29,476 nucleotides of DNA, taken from the NCBI GenBank assembly GCA_050743075.1, contig JBOGDS010000045.1, positions 1 to 29,476 of the forward strand. Reading direction: 5' to 3'. Origin of the DNA: JBOGDS01 sp050743075 (lineage in GTDB: Bacteria > Actinomycetota > Actinomycetes > Jiangellales > Jiangellaceae). The notes under the pieces were generated by a model. The model was not told where the DNA came from. It ran no database searches and saw nothing but the letters and a program-made list of their open reading frames with translations. The translations under genes were made by a program, and so were the position numbers. Within the stretch, counting starts at the first letter, position 1; the number at the start of each line of letters is the position of its first letter. Shown one piece after another: positions 23,082 through 29,476 of the stretch.

Positions 23082-24305
23082 TCAGTCGCGCGCGATGCGG
23101 GTGTCGGGTGCGAACGCCACCCAGCTCAGCCAGAACGTGTCGAGGAACGGGTACGGCGTGAGGCGCTCGCCGGCGAGCTCGCCCGCGGTTGCCTCGCCGA
23201 GGATGTTCCACGTCGATCCGGTCTGCTCGTCGACGAAGCCGGCTCCGTCAACACCGAACGACAAGGTCATGCCATCCACGACCGGGTCGAAGACGGCCAC
23301 CGTGCCGATATCGCGCCCGCCGGAGATCAGCCCGTCATCCAGCGCCGACGCCTGCCCAACAGCGTGCAGCAGCACGAGCGGTCGGTCGTCGAGGGTCTCG
23401 TCGACGACACGTGCCTCTTCGACCGCGCTGCGCACGACCGTGACGGTTTCTGAGCTGCCCTGCAGCGCGATGACCCGCTCCATGGGCGGCAGCCGGTCAT
23501 CGTCGCTGGGTGCGCCGAAGGTCGGGGGCCGGTCCGGGTCGCGGTCGAGGCCGACGTATGGGTTGCGGCCGTAGTCCCGGACATGCCCGGTGTTTCGCGA
23601 CAGCACCCACGCGTCGGGGTGCGCCGCACGGAACTCGGCCCACCCGACCGGCGACAGCGGGAGCACGTCCATCGTGGCACCGGTCATGACACCGATCGCC
23701 GCCTGACCGGACAGCTGCGGCCACAGCGACTCGGTCTGCCGGTCGTACATGATCAGGTTGGAGGCGTGGAGCATCCCGGAGGTGCCGAAGTCGAGCACCT
23801 TCCCGTCGACGCGCCGGTCGAACGCCACCCCGGAGTTGCACAACGGGCAGTAGGTGACGGCCACCGGCACGCCCCCGACGGTGTCGTTGACGATCTCGTG
23901 CCAGGTCATGATCTGGAACGGGTAGCCCCGGGTGTCATCGCCGACGGTCAGTGCGAGGATCGCCTCCGTGTCGGCCAGGAAGCCCACATCCTGTGCGCGC
24001 AGAAACGTCGGTGCGTCGATCGCCGGGATGCCGTCCGGCGGTGGGCCACCGGACAGGACGAAGGTGGGGTCGAGCAGCGGGTCGGGGAACGCGGGATCGC
24101 GCAGGTCCTGGAGCGCGGATGGCACAGCCTCGCGCGCGCTGACCTCGGCCTGGGGCAGCGCAACGGGCTCGACTGAGGCGGCACCTCCGCCCGAGCCCGC
24201 GTCGGGGTCCGCGTCGCCGTCACCGCCGGTGGTCGCGAGGGCCGTCACGACCAGCCCGGCCGTCGCGGCCGCGGCCACCACCACAATCAGCCGACGTCTG
24301 ATCAT
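23082..24305 (-). CDS. DUF3179 domain-containing exported protein
   Basis: The 407-residue protein has an N-terminal signal or anchor helix (about 5-25), a Gly/Asp-rich linker and a DUF3179 domain. Key blocks are QIMTWHEIVNDTVGGVPVAV (H136), TYCPLCNSGVAFDR (C153, C156), DFGTSGMLHASNLIMYDRQT, then SLWPQLSG. The CPLC pair and nearby His look like a metal or redox site, but no function is established for DUF3179. ATG 24305 overlaps the stop of the methyltransferase gene (ATGA). With a TlpA lipoprotein immediately downstream, the CPLC pair could be a substrate of that thioredoxin. This is inference from gene order. Confidence 0.85.
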   Translation of the reverse strand: MIRRRLIVVVAAAATAGLVVTALATTGGDGDADPDAGSGGGAASVEPVALPQAEVSAREAVPSALQDLRDPAFPDPLLDPTFVLSGGPPPDGIPAIDAPTFLRAQDVGFLADTEAILALTVGDDTRGYPFQIMTWHEIVNDTVGGVPVAVTYCPLCNSGVAFDRRVDGKVLDFGTSGMLHASNLIMYDRQTESLWPQLSGQAAIGVMTGATMDVLPLSPVGWAEFRAAHPDAWVLSRNTGHVRDYGRNPYVGLDRDPDRPPTFGAPSDDDRLPPMERVIALQGSSETVTVVRSAVEEARVVDETLDDRPLVLLHAVGQASALDDGLISGGRDIGTVAVFDPVVDGMTLSFGVDGAGFVDEQTGSTWNILGEATAGELAGERLTPYPFLDTFWLSWVAFAPDTRIARD

Positions 24306-25096
24306 TCGAGCTCCGCGACAAGCAGGCCGTAGCCCAGCACACCGTCGGCCGCGGCGGCTCGGGCGGCGCCCACCGCAGGCCCGGCCCGGGTGACGTCGAT
24401 CCCGAGTGCCGACAGGCGCAGCGGAGCGGCCATCGTGACCACGCCCAGTCGGGCCTCGATCTGGTCGATCATGCGGCCCAGCGCGTCGTCGTGCCGCTCC
24501 GTCCGGGTCACCCGCCACCCTGCTTCATGCAGCAGATCGACGTACCCGTCCATCGGAACTGCTCCGGCAATGCAGGCCACCCGGGCGACCCACGTACGCA
24601 ACTCCTGCGGCAGCCGGTCCGGCTCGGCCACGATGTCGGTGAGGCCGATCCGGCCGCGTGGGGCGACGACCCGGAGCATCTCGGCGACCGCCGTCGGCTT
24701 GTCCGGGAACGTGCACAGCGCACACTCGACCACGACCGCGTCGAAGGTTGCGTCAGGATGGGGGAGCCGCTCGGCGTCGCCCACCGAGAAGGCGACACGG
24801 TCGGCCAGCCCGGCCGCGTCGGCCGCTGCCCGGGCCAGGGCGACGTTGGCCCGCGACAGGTCGACGCCGGCCACGCGCAGCGCGAACTCCCGGGCGAGCA
24901 GCATCGCCGTGCCGCCGCGACCGCTGGCGACGTCGAGCACTCGGGCACCCGGTGGCAGGGCCAGGCGCTGCGCCAGGTGCCGCGTGAGGGCCAGCCCGCC
25001 GGGGTGGTAGGAGTTACCGAGGAGCAACGCCACGACGTCGGAGCCGTAGGCGTCGGCGTAGCACGCCTTCTCCCACTCGGCGGCGTGGGTGGTCAT
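24302..25096 (-). CDS. Class I SAM-dependent methyltransferase
   Basis: The 264-residue protein has motif I at 53-62 (VLDVASGRGG), the acidic motif VAGVDLSRANVALARAA, motif DAERLPHPDATFDAVVVECA and the post-motif LRVVAPRGRIGLTDIV. This is the UbiE/ArsM-like small-molecule fold. ECALCTFPDKPTAVAEML contains a Cys near the active site. The start sequence EKACYADAYGSDVVALLLGN holds another. The substrate cannot be read from sequence. ATG 25096 overlaps the stop of the radical SAM gene (ATGA), so the product of that enzyme is a natural candidate substrate. Complete. Confidence 0.88.
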   Translation of the reverse strand: MTTHAAEWEKACYADAYGSDVVALLLGNSYHPGGLALTRHLAQRLALPPGARVLDVASGRGGTAMLLAREFALRVAGVDLSRANVALARAAADAAGLADRVAFSVGDAERLPHPDATFDAVVVECALCTFPDKPTAVAEMLRVVAPRGRIGLTDIVAEPDRLPQELRTWVARVACIAGAVPMDGYVDLLHEAGWRVTRTERHDDALGRMIDQIEARLGVVTMAAPLRLSALGIDVTRAGPAVGAARAAAADGVLGYGLLVAELE

Positions 25097-26733
25097 CGCA
25101 GTCGCCCGCCGATGTTGGTCTGGTCGGTGTCGGCCCGGTCCGCCCCGTGTCCGTCGACGTGTGGCGGCCGCGCGATCTTCGACCCGTACGGCGAGTCGGT
25201 CAGGCTCGCCACGAGTGGCAGTGCGTTGGGTACGACGTCGGCGACCCGCACTCCGGACTGCTGCTCGCGCACCTGCTCGCGGTAGCCGACCGAGTTGTAG
25301 GCGCAGAACGGGATGAGCCGGCCGTCCGGGGTGAGTTCCTCGATGCAGCACTTCATCAGCTGCTTGACGTTGAGCGTGTAGGGATCCTGGAAGTCCTGGA
25401 TGACGATCATGAATGCGCGTTCGGTCAGGTTCGCGATCGCTTCCGGCAGGTTCACGCCGCACGCGTCTGCGCAGGCCAGGGCGTCCGCCACCGCCGCCAG
25501 CCGCTCGGTGGCGATGTCGAGCCGGGTGCTCGTCGTGTCGCTGCCCATGAACGCCGACGCGCTCCACAGCCGCTCGAGCGCCTCACGGATCGCGAAATCC
25601 GGGATCACCCGGTTGGACACGTAGTCGAGATAGTCCTCCACGTCGAGGAGTCGGGGGATGGGGACGACGCCGAAGTCCTCGTCGGCCGGGGAGCCGTCGG
25701 TGAGGACGTACGTCACCGAGCGGCAGGTCGGGAAGCAGCAGGGAACGGGGAAGAAGTCGGATGCCTGGAACCACTCGGGGCGTTGCTCGGCGAGCAGGTG
25801 GATGACGTCGGAGTTGGTCAACCTGGTCAGCGGGTCGAATGTGACGTGCCGCCCGGAGTGCGTAACCGGTTGGAAGGCCACGCCGCGGACGGCCGGATGC
25901 GTCAGCCCGTACTTGATGATCGCGCCCACCTCGTGCTCGTTGACTCCTCGCTCCACCGCGGCCACGAGTGTCACGGCAAGCTCGGCGGCCGCGCAGTTGT
26001 CCAGCGCGCGTTGCTTGATGTCGCGCAGGTCACGGCCGCGGATCTCGCGGTGAGTGCGCTCGTCCAGCCCGTCGAACTGCAGGTAGATGGTCAAGGCTCG
26101 CCCGGGTCGGTTGCGCTCGGCCAAGGCATTGACGAACCCGGGGTCGGAGGCGAGCCGGATGCCGTTGGTGTTGAGCGTGACCGATCGGATCGGCCGCTGC
26201 TGGGCAAGGTCGATGAAGGCGAGGATGTCCTTGTGGATGGTGGGCTCGCCGCCGGAGAACATCACCACCTCGGCTTCGCCCTCGCTGGCCACGAAGGCGT
26301 CGAGCATGGCGGCGCACTGGTCAACGGTGATCGAGGAGCCGTTGGGCTGGTGCCCCGAGTCGGCGAAGCAGATCGGACAGTCGAGGTTGCAGTGGGTGTT
26401 GACCTCGACGATGCCCAGGCAGGCGTGCTGCTTGTGCTCGGGGCACAGCCCGCAGTCCATCGGGCAGCCCTGTCGCACCTCGGTCTGGAACGTCAGCGGG
26501 ATCGTGCCAGGCTTGTTGAACCTCGTGGCGTCGACGTACATCTGCGCATCGCCATAGACCAGCGCCTCGAATTCACCATGGTCGCGACACCGCTTGCGCA
26601 GATACACCTTGCCGTCACGGATGTTGACCTGGGCGTCGACGACGACCTTGCAGACAGGGCAGATCGACTTGGTGTACTCGATGAACACCTCGTCGCGGTC
26701 ACGCTTGGTCGCTGCAGGCTGCTCCACCCTCAT
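25093..26733 (-). CDS. Radical SAM enzyme of the MJ0619 type, with two CX3CX2C motifs
   Basis: The 546-residue protein starts with a zinc-ribbon-like part (ICPVC, C25/C28, and KRC, C49). A first CX3CX2C follows (GCPMDCGLCPEHKQHACLG: C90, C94, C97), then the canonical one (HCNLDCPICFADSG: C115, C119, C122). MFSGGEPTIHKDIL is the GGEP SAM motif, and SVTLNTNGIRL and YLQFDGLDERTHREIRG complete the core. The tail has CCIEELTPDGRLIPFCAYNS plus VGYREQV. Two such motifs are typical of MJ0619, a pterin methyltransferase from Methanocaldococcus, so two iron-sulfur clusters are expected. ATG 26733 has no ribosome site; TAGCGT seven bases upstream suggests a leaderless message. The next gene is a methyltransferase. 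The substrate is unknown. Confidence 0.9.
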   Translation of the reverse strand: MRVEQPAATKRDRDEVFIEYTKSICPVCKVVVDAQVNIRDGKVYLRKRCRDHGEFEALVYGDAQMYVDATRFNKPGTIPLTFQTEVRQGCPMDCGLCPEHKQHACLGIVEVNTHCNLDCPICFADSGHQPNGSSITVDQCAAMLDAFVASEGEAEVVMFSGGEPTIHKDILAFIDLAQQRPIRSVTLNTNGIRLASDPGFVNALAERNRPGRALTIYLQFDGLDERTHREIRGRDLRDIKQRALDNCAAAELAVTLVAAVERGVNEHEVGAIIKYGLTHPAVRGVAFQPVTHSGRHVTFDPLTRLTNSDVIHLLAEQRPEWFQASDFFPVPCCFPTCRSVTYVLTDGSPADEDFGVVPIPRLLDVEDYLDYVSNRVIPDFAIREALERLWSASAFMGSDTTSTRLDIATERLAAVADALACADACGVNLPEAIANLTERAFMIVIQDFQDPYTLNVKQLMKCCIEELTPDGRLIPFCAYNSVGYREQVREQQSGVRVADVVPNALPLVASLTDSPYGSKIARPPHVDGHGADRADTDQTNIGGRLR

Positions 26734-26778
26734 GGCGCCGACGCTAGGTCGGCCGTGCCCCCGGGACCGTGTGCGCGC

Positions 26779-27375
26779 TCACGTTTCCCGGTCGGGTGCC
26801 GGGCGGGCGGCGCGACGTTCCGCCTCGACCTTGACTGCTGCCAGCGAGGTCGCGACGGCCTGCTCCCAGCGGTCGGCCACCAGGTCACCCCACCTCTGGC
26901 CCAGGCCCCACAGATCGGTACCAAGGTCCCCGTCGTACGTCACCGTGGTGGCGCCACCCTCCGCGTCAAGGGTGAACCGCTCCACGACGTACGGCACCGG
27001 CCCGCGCACGAGGCGGAAGTCGACCCGGTCCGGTCGGCTGAGCCGGACCGTCTCGACCGTGGTGGCCACCAGCCGCCCTCGCACCGGGGTGCGATGCGCG
27101 GCGAGCACCATGTCGGCGCCCCGCTCGAGCACCCGGACCTTGTCGGCGAATGCCCGTGGCTGCCGCTCCTGATAGGGCGCGCCGATGAGCTCGAACACCA
27201 GGTCACGCGGGGCGTCGATCTCCAAGGTCTGCGGGCCGAGCCGCCGGGTCCGCCGGCCAAGCCCAAGGTCGGGTGCCAGGGCACCGGTCACCAGGCCGAC
27301 ACAGCCGCCGGCCAGCGCTGCGCCCGCGGCGGCAAGCGCCGCGATCTTGCCGAGCGTGCGCGGCCGTTCGGACAT
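26779..27375 (-). CDS. Membrane-anchored SRPBCC (START-like) protein
   Basis: The 198-residue protein has an N-terminal hydrophobic helix (about 9-33, IAALAAAGAALAGGCVGLVT) and then an SRPBCC fold: LEIDAPRDLVFELIGAPYQE, VRVLERGADMVLAAHRTPVR, DRVDFRLVRGPVPYVVERFT, with WGDLVADRWEQAVATSLAAV as the closing long helix. SRPBCC proteins hold hydrophobic small molecules in a cavity. ATG 27375 has GGAGGAG about eight bases upstream. It is 45 bases upstream of the radical SAM gene in the same direction and may be the first gene of that operon or a separate unit. A ligand-carrier role for the operon product is possible but unproven. Confidence 0.8.
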   Translation of the reverse strand: MSERPRTLGKIAALAAAGAALAGGCVGLVTGALAPDLGLGRRTRRLGPQTLEIDAPRDLVFELIGAPYQERQPRAFADKVRVLERGADMVLAAHRTPVRGRLVATTVETVRLSRPDRVDFRLVRGPVPYVVERFTLDAEGGATTVTYDGDLGTDLWGLGQRWGDLVADRWEQAVATSLAAVKVEAERRAARPAPDRET

Positions 27376-27441
27376 CGGATCAGCTCCTCCTGCCCGGGAC
27401 TCCCAGACCGCGGGCTATTCGGGCAAAAGTACAGTGCGGTC

Positions 27442-29184
27442 GTGGACGCTCCGCGGCAGCCGACGATCGCCGTCAGGCCGGGCGCCTCGGCCTGGCAGGT
27501 GATGCTCGCGTACGCCCGCCCATACCGGCTGGCACTCGTCATCGGTGGCCTGCTGAGCCTGGCGACCGCGGCCACCGGCCTGGCGCTGCCGCTCGTGGTC
27601 CGCGAGCTGATCGACGGCCTGGGCGGCGGGCGGGCGGTCGGCGGTTGGCTGCTGCTGATGACCGCGCTCGTGGTGGCGAACGCCGCAATCGGAGCAGTGG
27701 GCAGCGTCGTGCTGGAGCGCACCGGCGAGCCCGTGGTGTTGGCCGCCCGACGCTGGCTTGTGACCCGGCTGATCCGGCTGCGGCTGTCGGCGGTGGAGAG
27801 CACCGAGCCTGGGGACCTGATGTCCCGGGTGACCGCGGATACGACGCTGCTGCGTGAGGTCGCCACCAACTCGCTGGTCCAGGCGATCACCGGGGCGCTC
27901 ACCCTGACCGCGACCGTCGTCATGATGGGCTTGCTCGATCTCGTGCTGCTCGGAATCACCCTGACTGTGCTTGTGTTCGCCGGGCTGGTGATCGGGCTGG
28001 TGGTGCCGCGGATCAACCGAGCGGCCCGGCACGCCCAGGAGTCGGTAGGCGTGATGGGTGCCGCGCTCGAGCGGATGTTCGGCGCGTTCCGCACGGTCAA
28101 GGCATCCGGGGCCGAGCAGCGCGAGGGCGACCGGGTCCGTGACGCGGCCGGGCAGGCATGGCACGCGGGCGTCCGCGCCGCCGTCTGGGGCGCGGTGGCC
28201 GGCAACACTGCGGGCTTGGCCGTGCAGGCGTCCTTTGTCGCTGTGCTCGCGGTCGGCGGAGCGCGTGCGGCGACCGGTGCCATCGATGTCGGCACCGTGG
28301 TCGCACTTCTGCTGTACGTGTACTACCTGATGCCGCCAGTGCAGCAGCTGGTCGGTGCGGTCACTCAGTACCAAGTGGGCGCGGCCGCCATCACCCGGAT
28401 CCAGCAGGCCGAGGACCTTCCGGTCGAGGAGCTCGGGGAGTCGGCCGAGCTCTCCCTGCCAGGTGCCAGGCCGGTGACGGTGACTTTCGAGGATGTGCAC
28501 TTTCGCTACCGCCCGGAACTGCCCGCGGTGCACCACGGAGTCGACTTCGCCGTGCCCGCAGGCGGCATGACCGCCTTCGTGGGACCGTCCGGGGCGGGCA
28601 AGACCACGGTGTTCTCCCTCATCGAACGGTTCTACGAGCCCGGCTCCGGCCGCGACTGGCCGCTTTCAGGGCTGCGCGCCGCGATCGGGTACGTCGAGCA
28701 GGACGCACCCGTGCCATCCGGCACGCTGCGAGAGAACCTGCTGTTCGGGGCGCCGCACGCCGGAGACCACGAGCTTATGGGGTCGTCAAGACCGCGCGGC
28801 TCGACCGGCTGGTGGCGTCCTTGCCTGACGGCCTGGACACCACGGTCGGGCATCGCGGCATGAAGCTTTCCGGAGGAGAACGGCAACGTGTGGCAATCGC
28901 CAGGGCACTGCTTCGGCGGCCGCGGCTGCTGCTCCTCGACGAGGCCACCTCCCAGCTCGACGCGGTCAACGAAGCGGCGCTGCGTGACACGATCGCGGAT
29001 TCCGCCGCCACCACGACCGTGCTCGTCGTGGCGCACCGCCTGTCGACGGTCACCATGGCCGACCGGGATCGTGGTCATGGACACCGGACGTGTCGTCGCC
29101 GTCGGCACCCACGCGGAGCTCGTCGTCTCCGACGCGCTCTACGCCGAGCTCGCCGCCACCCAGTTCCTTGCCACCGCCGTCTGA
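27442..29184 (+). pseudogene. ABC exporter (membrane + ATPase half-transporter) with two single-base frameshifts
   Basis: GTG 27442 opens six membrane helices (ALVIGGLLSLATAATGLALP onward, with GDLMSRVTADTTLLREV) and an ATPase domain: FEDVHFRYRPELPAVH, Walker A GPSGAGKTT at about residue 380, Q-loop GYVEQDAPVPSGTLRENLLF. Near 28785 one G is missing in ATGGGG; the next frame gives VKTARLDRLVASLPDG, signature LSGGERQR, Walker B LLLLDEATSQLD and VVAHRLST. Near 29060 one extra G in CCGGGATC shifts again to IVVMDTGRVVAVGTHAEL and the stop at 29184. About 12 residues after EPGSG (usually R-I-x-x-DG) also seem deleted in frame. Both shifts are in G runs, so sequencing error is likely. TACAGT six bases before GTG suggests a leaderless message. 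Divergent from the SRPBCC gene. Confidence 0.85.
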
Positions 29185-29197
29185 TGTGGCAGCGCGA

Positions 29198-29251
29198 TCA
29201 GTCGGCTTGGCCCTGGAGGATGCGGCAGTAGTCGCGGCAGTCGGCGGGATC
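29198..29251 (-). pseudogene. MerR-type regulator, last 17 codons only
   Basis: The minus strand ends DPADCRDYCRILQGQAD-stop, which matches the tail of the left MerR copy (DPADCRGYGQIIQGEAH). Everything before the Asp is missing and replaced directly by the MerR-type promoter sequence. A deletion of about 115 codons has removed the sensor but spared its control site. Confidence 0.75.
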
Positions 29252-29263
29252 GCTCCCTCGGTC

Positions 29264-29295
29264 TTGACATTCCAGTGCACTGGAATCTCTAGCGT
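29264..29295 (+). promoter_or_regulatory. MerR-type promoter with perfect operator
   Basis: TTGACA (29264-29269) and TAGCGT (29290-29295) are separated by 20 bases, the long spacer typical of MerR-controlled promoters. The spacer holds the perfect 18-bp palindrome ATTCCAGTGCACTGGAAT (29269-29286). It points at the truncated thioredoxin-like gene at 29329. MerR proteins untwist such spacers when metal binds. Confidence 0.85.
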
Positions 29296-29328
29296 AGGTC
29301 TCGTATCCCACGTTGAACGGAGATCGCC

Positions 29329-29364
29329 ATGGACGTCACGCTGCTGTACTTCGGGCTCTTGTGA
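29329..29364 (+). pseudogene. Thioredoxin-like gene cut after eight codons
   Basis: ATG 29329 (ACGGAGA upstream) gives MDVTLLYF, matching the start of the left copy (MDITLQYF), and then GLL-stop. The expected D-x-CPNW does not follow. The match ends at TACTTCG (29353), where new sequence starting GGCTCTTGTG begins. Confidence 0.7.
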
Positions 29365-29476
29365 CCGATCCGTGGGCGGCTGAGTGGACCATCCGCGGGT
29401 GCACCCCGCTCCCTTCTTACGTTTCGGGCTTCTTCAGAACTCGGAACGCAGGGAGGAAGACGGGGTGCGATCGGCA
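29354..29476. mobile_element. Probable end of an insertion sequence (runs off the window)
   Basis: GGCTCTTGTG at 29354 replaces the expected coding sequence of the thioredoxin-like gene. ISL3-family elements often begin with GGCTCTT-type inverted repeats. No transposase frame can be read in the remaining 120 bases, and the other end is outside the window. Confidence 0.35.

Noticed and set aside
25147..27441. Very long plus-strand open frame leading into the ABC exporter
   Set aside because: It is the complement of the radical SAM and SRPBCC genes; its translation has no family motifs until residue sequence VDAPRQ at 27442.
1..29476. CRISPR array or tandem repeats
   Set aside because: No regularly spaced repeat units were seen by eye in any region.

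Overview
The window is very GC-rich, uses GTG starts freely and is packed with ATGA-type gene overlaps. The protein families (CsoR, BlaI/M56, actinobacterial CcdA, DUF3179, DUF427, VapBC, IS701-type transposase) point to an actinobacterium. A Pseudonocardiales-like host is my best guess, but I cannot prove the genus. The sequence looks like an accessory region (plasmid or genomic island) built for copper and other metal stress and for extracytoplasmic thiol chemistry. It sits between stretches of broken genes.

Region 1 (1-5300) is mostly debris around a few intact genes. It holds an IS3-family orfA start, a group II intron domain V-like hairpin, an intact vapBC toxin-antitoxin pair with a candidate operator, the C-terminal third of acetate kinase, and the tail of an IS701-type transposase. 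It also holds the tail of a sulfite-oxidase-like protein, a frameshifted POT peptide transporter coupled to an intact lipoprotein gene, a 22-bp inverted repeat, a pntA remnant and a decayed 3' half of a tRNA-Arg.

Region 2 (5315-11483) starts with a MerR-type regulator (one frameshift) divergent from a thioredoxin-like protein. A leftward, translationally coupled redox cassette follows: CcdA-like membrane protein, membrane-anchored thioredoxin/peroxiredoxin, glutaredoxin, two tiny one-helix proteins and a ResA-like lipoprotein. Next come an M56 membrane protease and a BlaI-type repressor, divergent from a second ccdA.

Region 3 (11681-17789) is a copper block: a cupredoxin-CopA-YHS fusion ATPase, CsoR with its operator, a CopC-CopD fusion and a divergent anchored beta-propeller protein with an HVHGL motif. 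Region 4 (18005-21587) has an IS5-family remnant, a MerT-like membrane protein, a Crp/Fnr regulator cut by an in-frame stop, a four-helix membrane protein and a frameshifted double-DUF427 protein.

Region 5 (21590-29184) is a second redox operon. Read leftward it contains an SRPBCC protein, an MJ0619-type radical SAM enzyme with two CX3CX2C motifs, a SAM methyltransferase, a DUF3179 protein, a TlpA lipoprotein and a third CcdA (frameshifted). A divergent ABC exporter carries two frameshifts. This operon is the best candidate for an undescribed system. At the right end (29198-29476) a second, wrecked copy of the MerR/thioredoxin pair keeps a perfect MerR-type promoter. Its small gene is cut after eight codons, probably by an insertion sequence. 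The two MerR/thioredoxin pairs lie in the same orientation and bracket about 23.5 kb.

Many genes carry single-base indels. Some lie in G runs and could be sequencing errors; the truncated fragments at the left are real decay.
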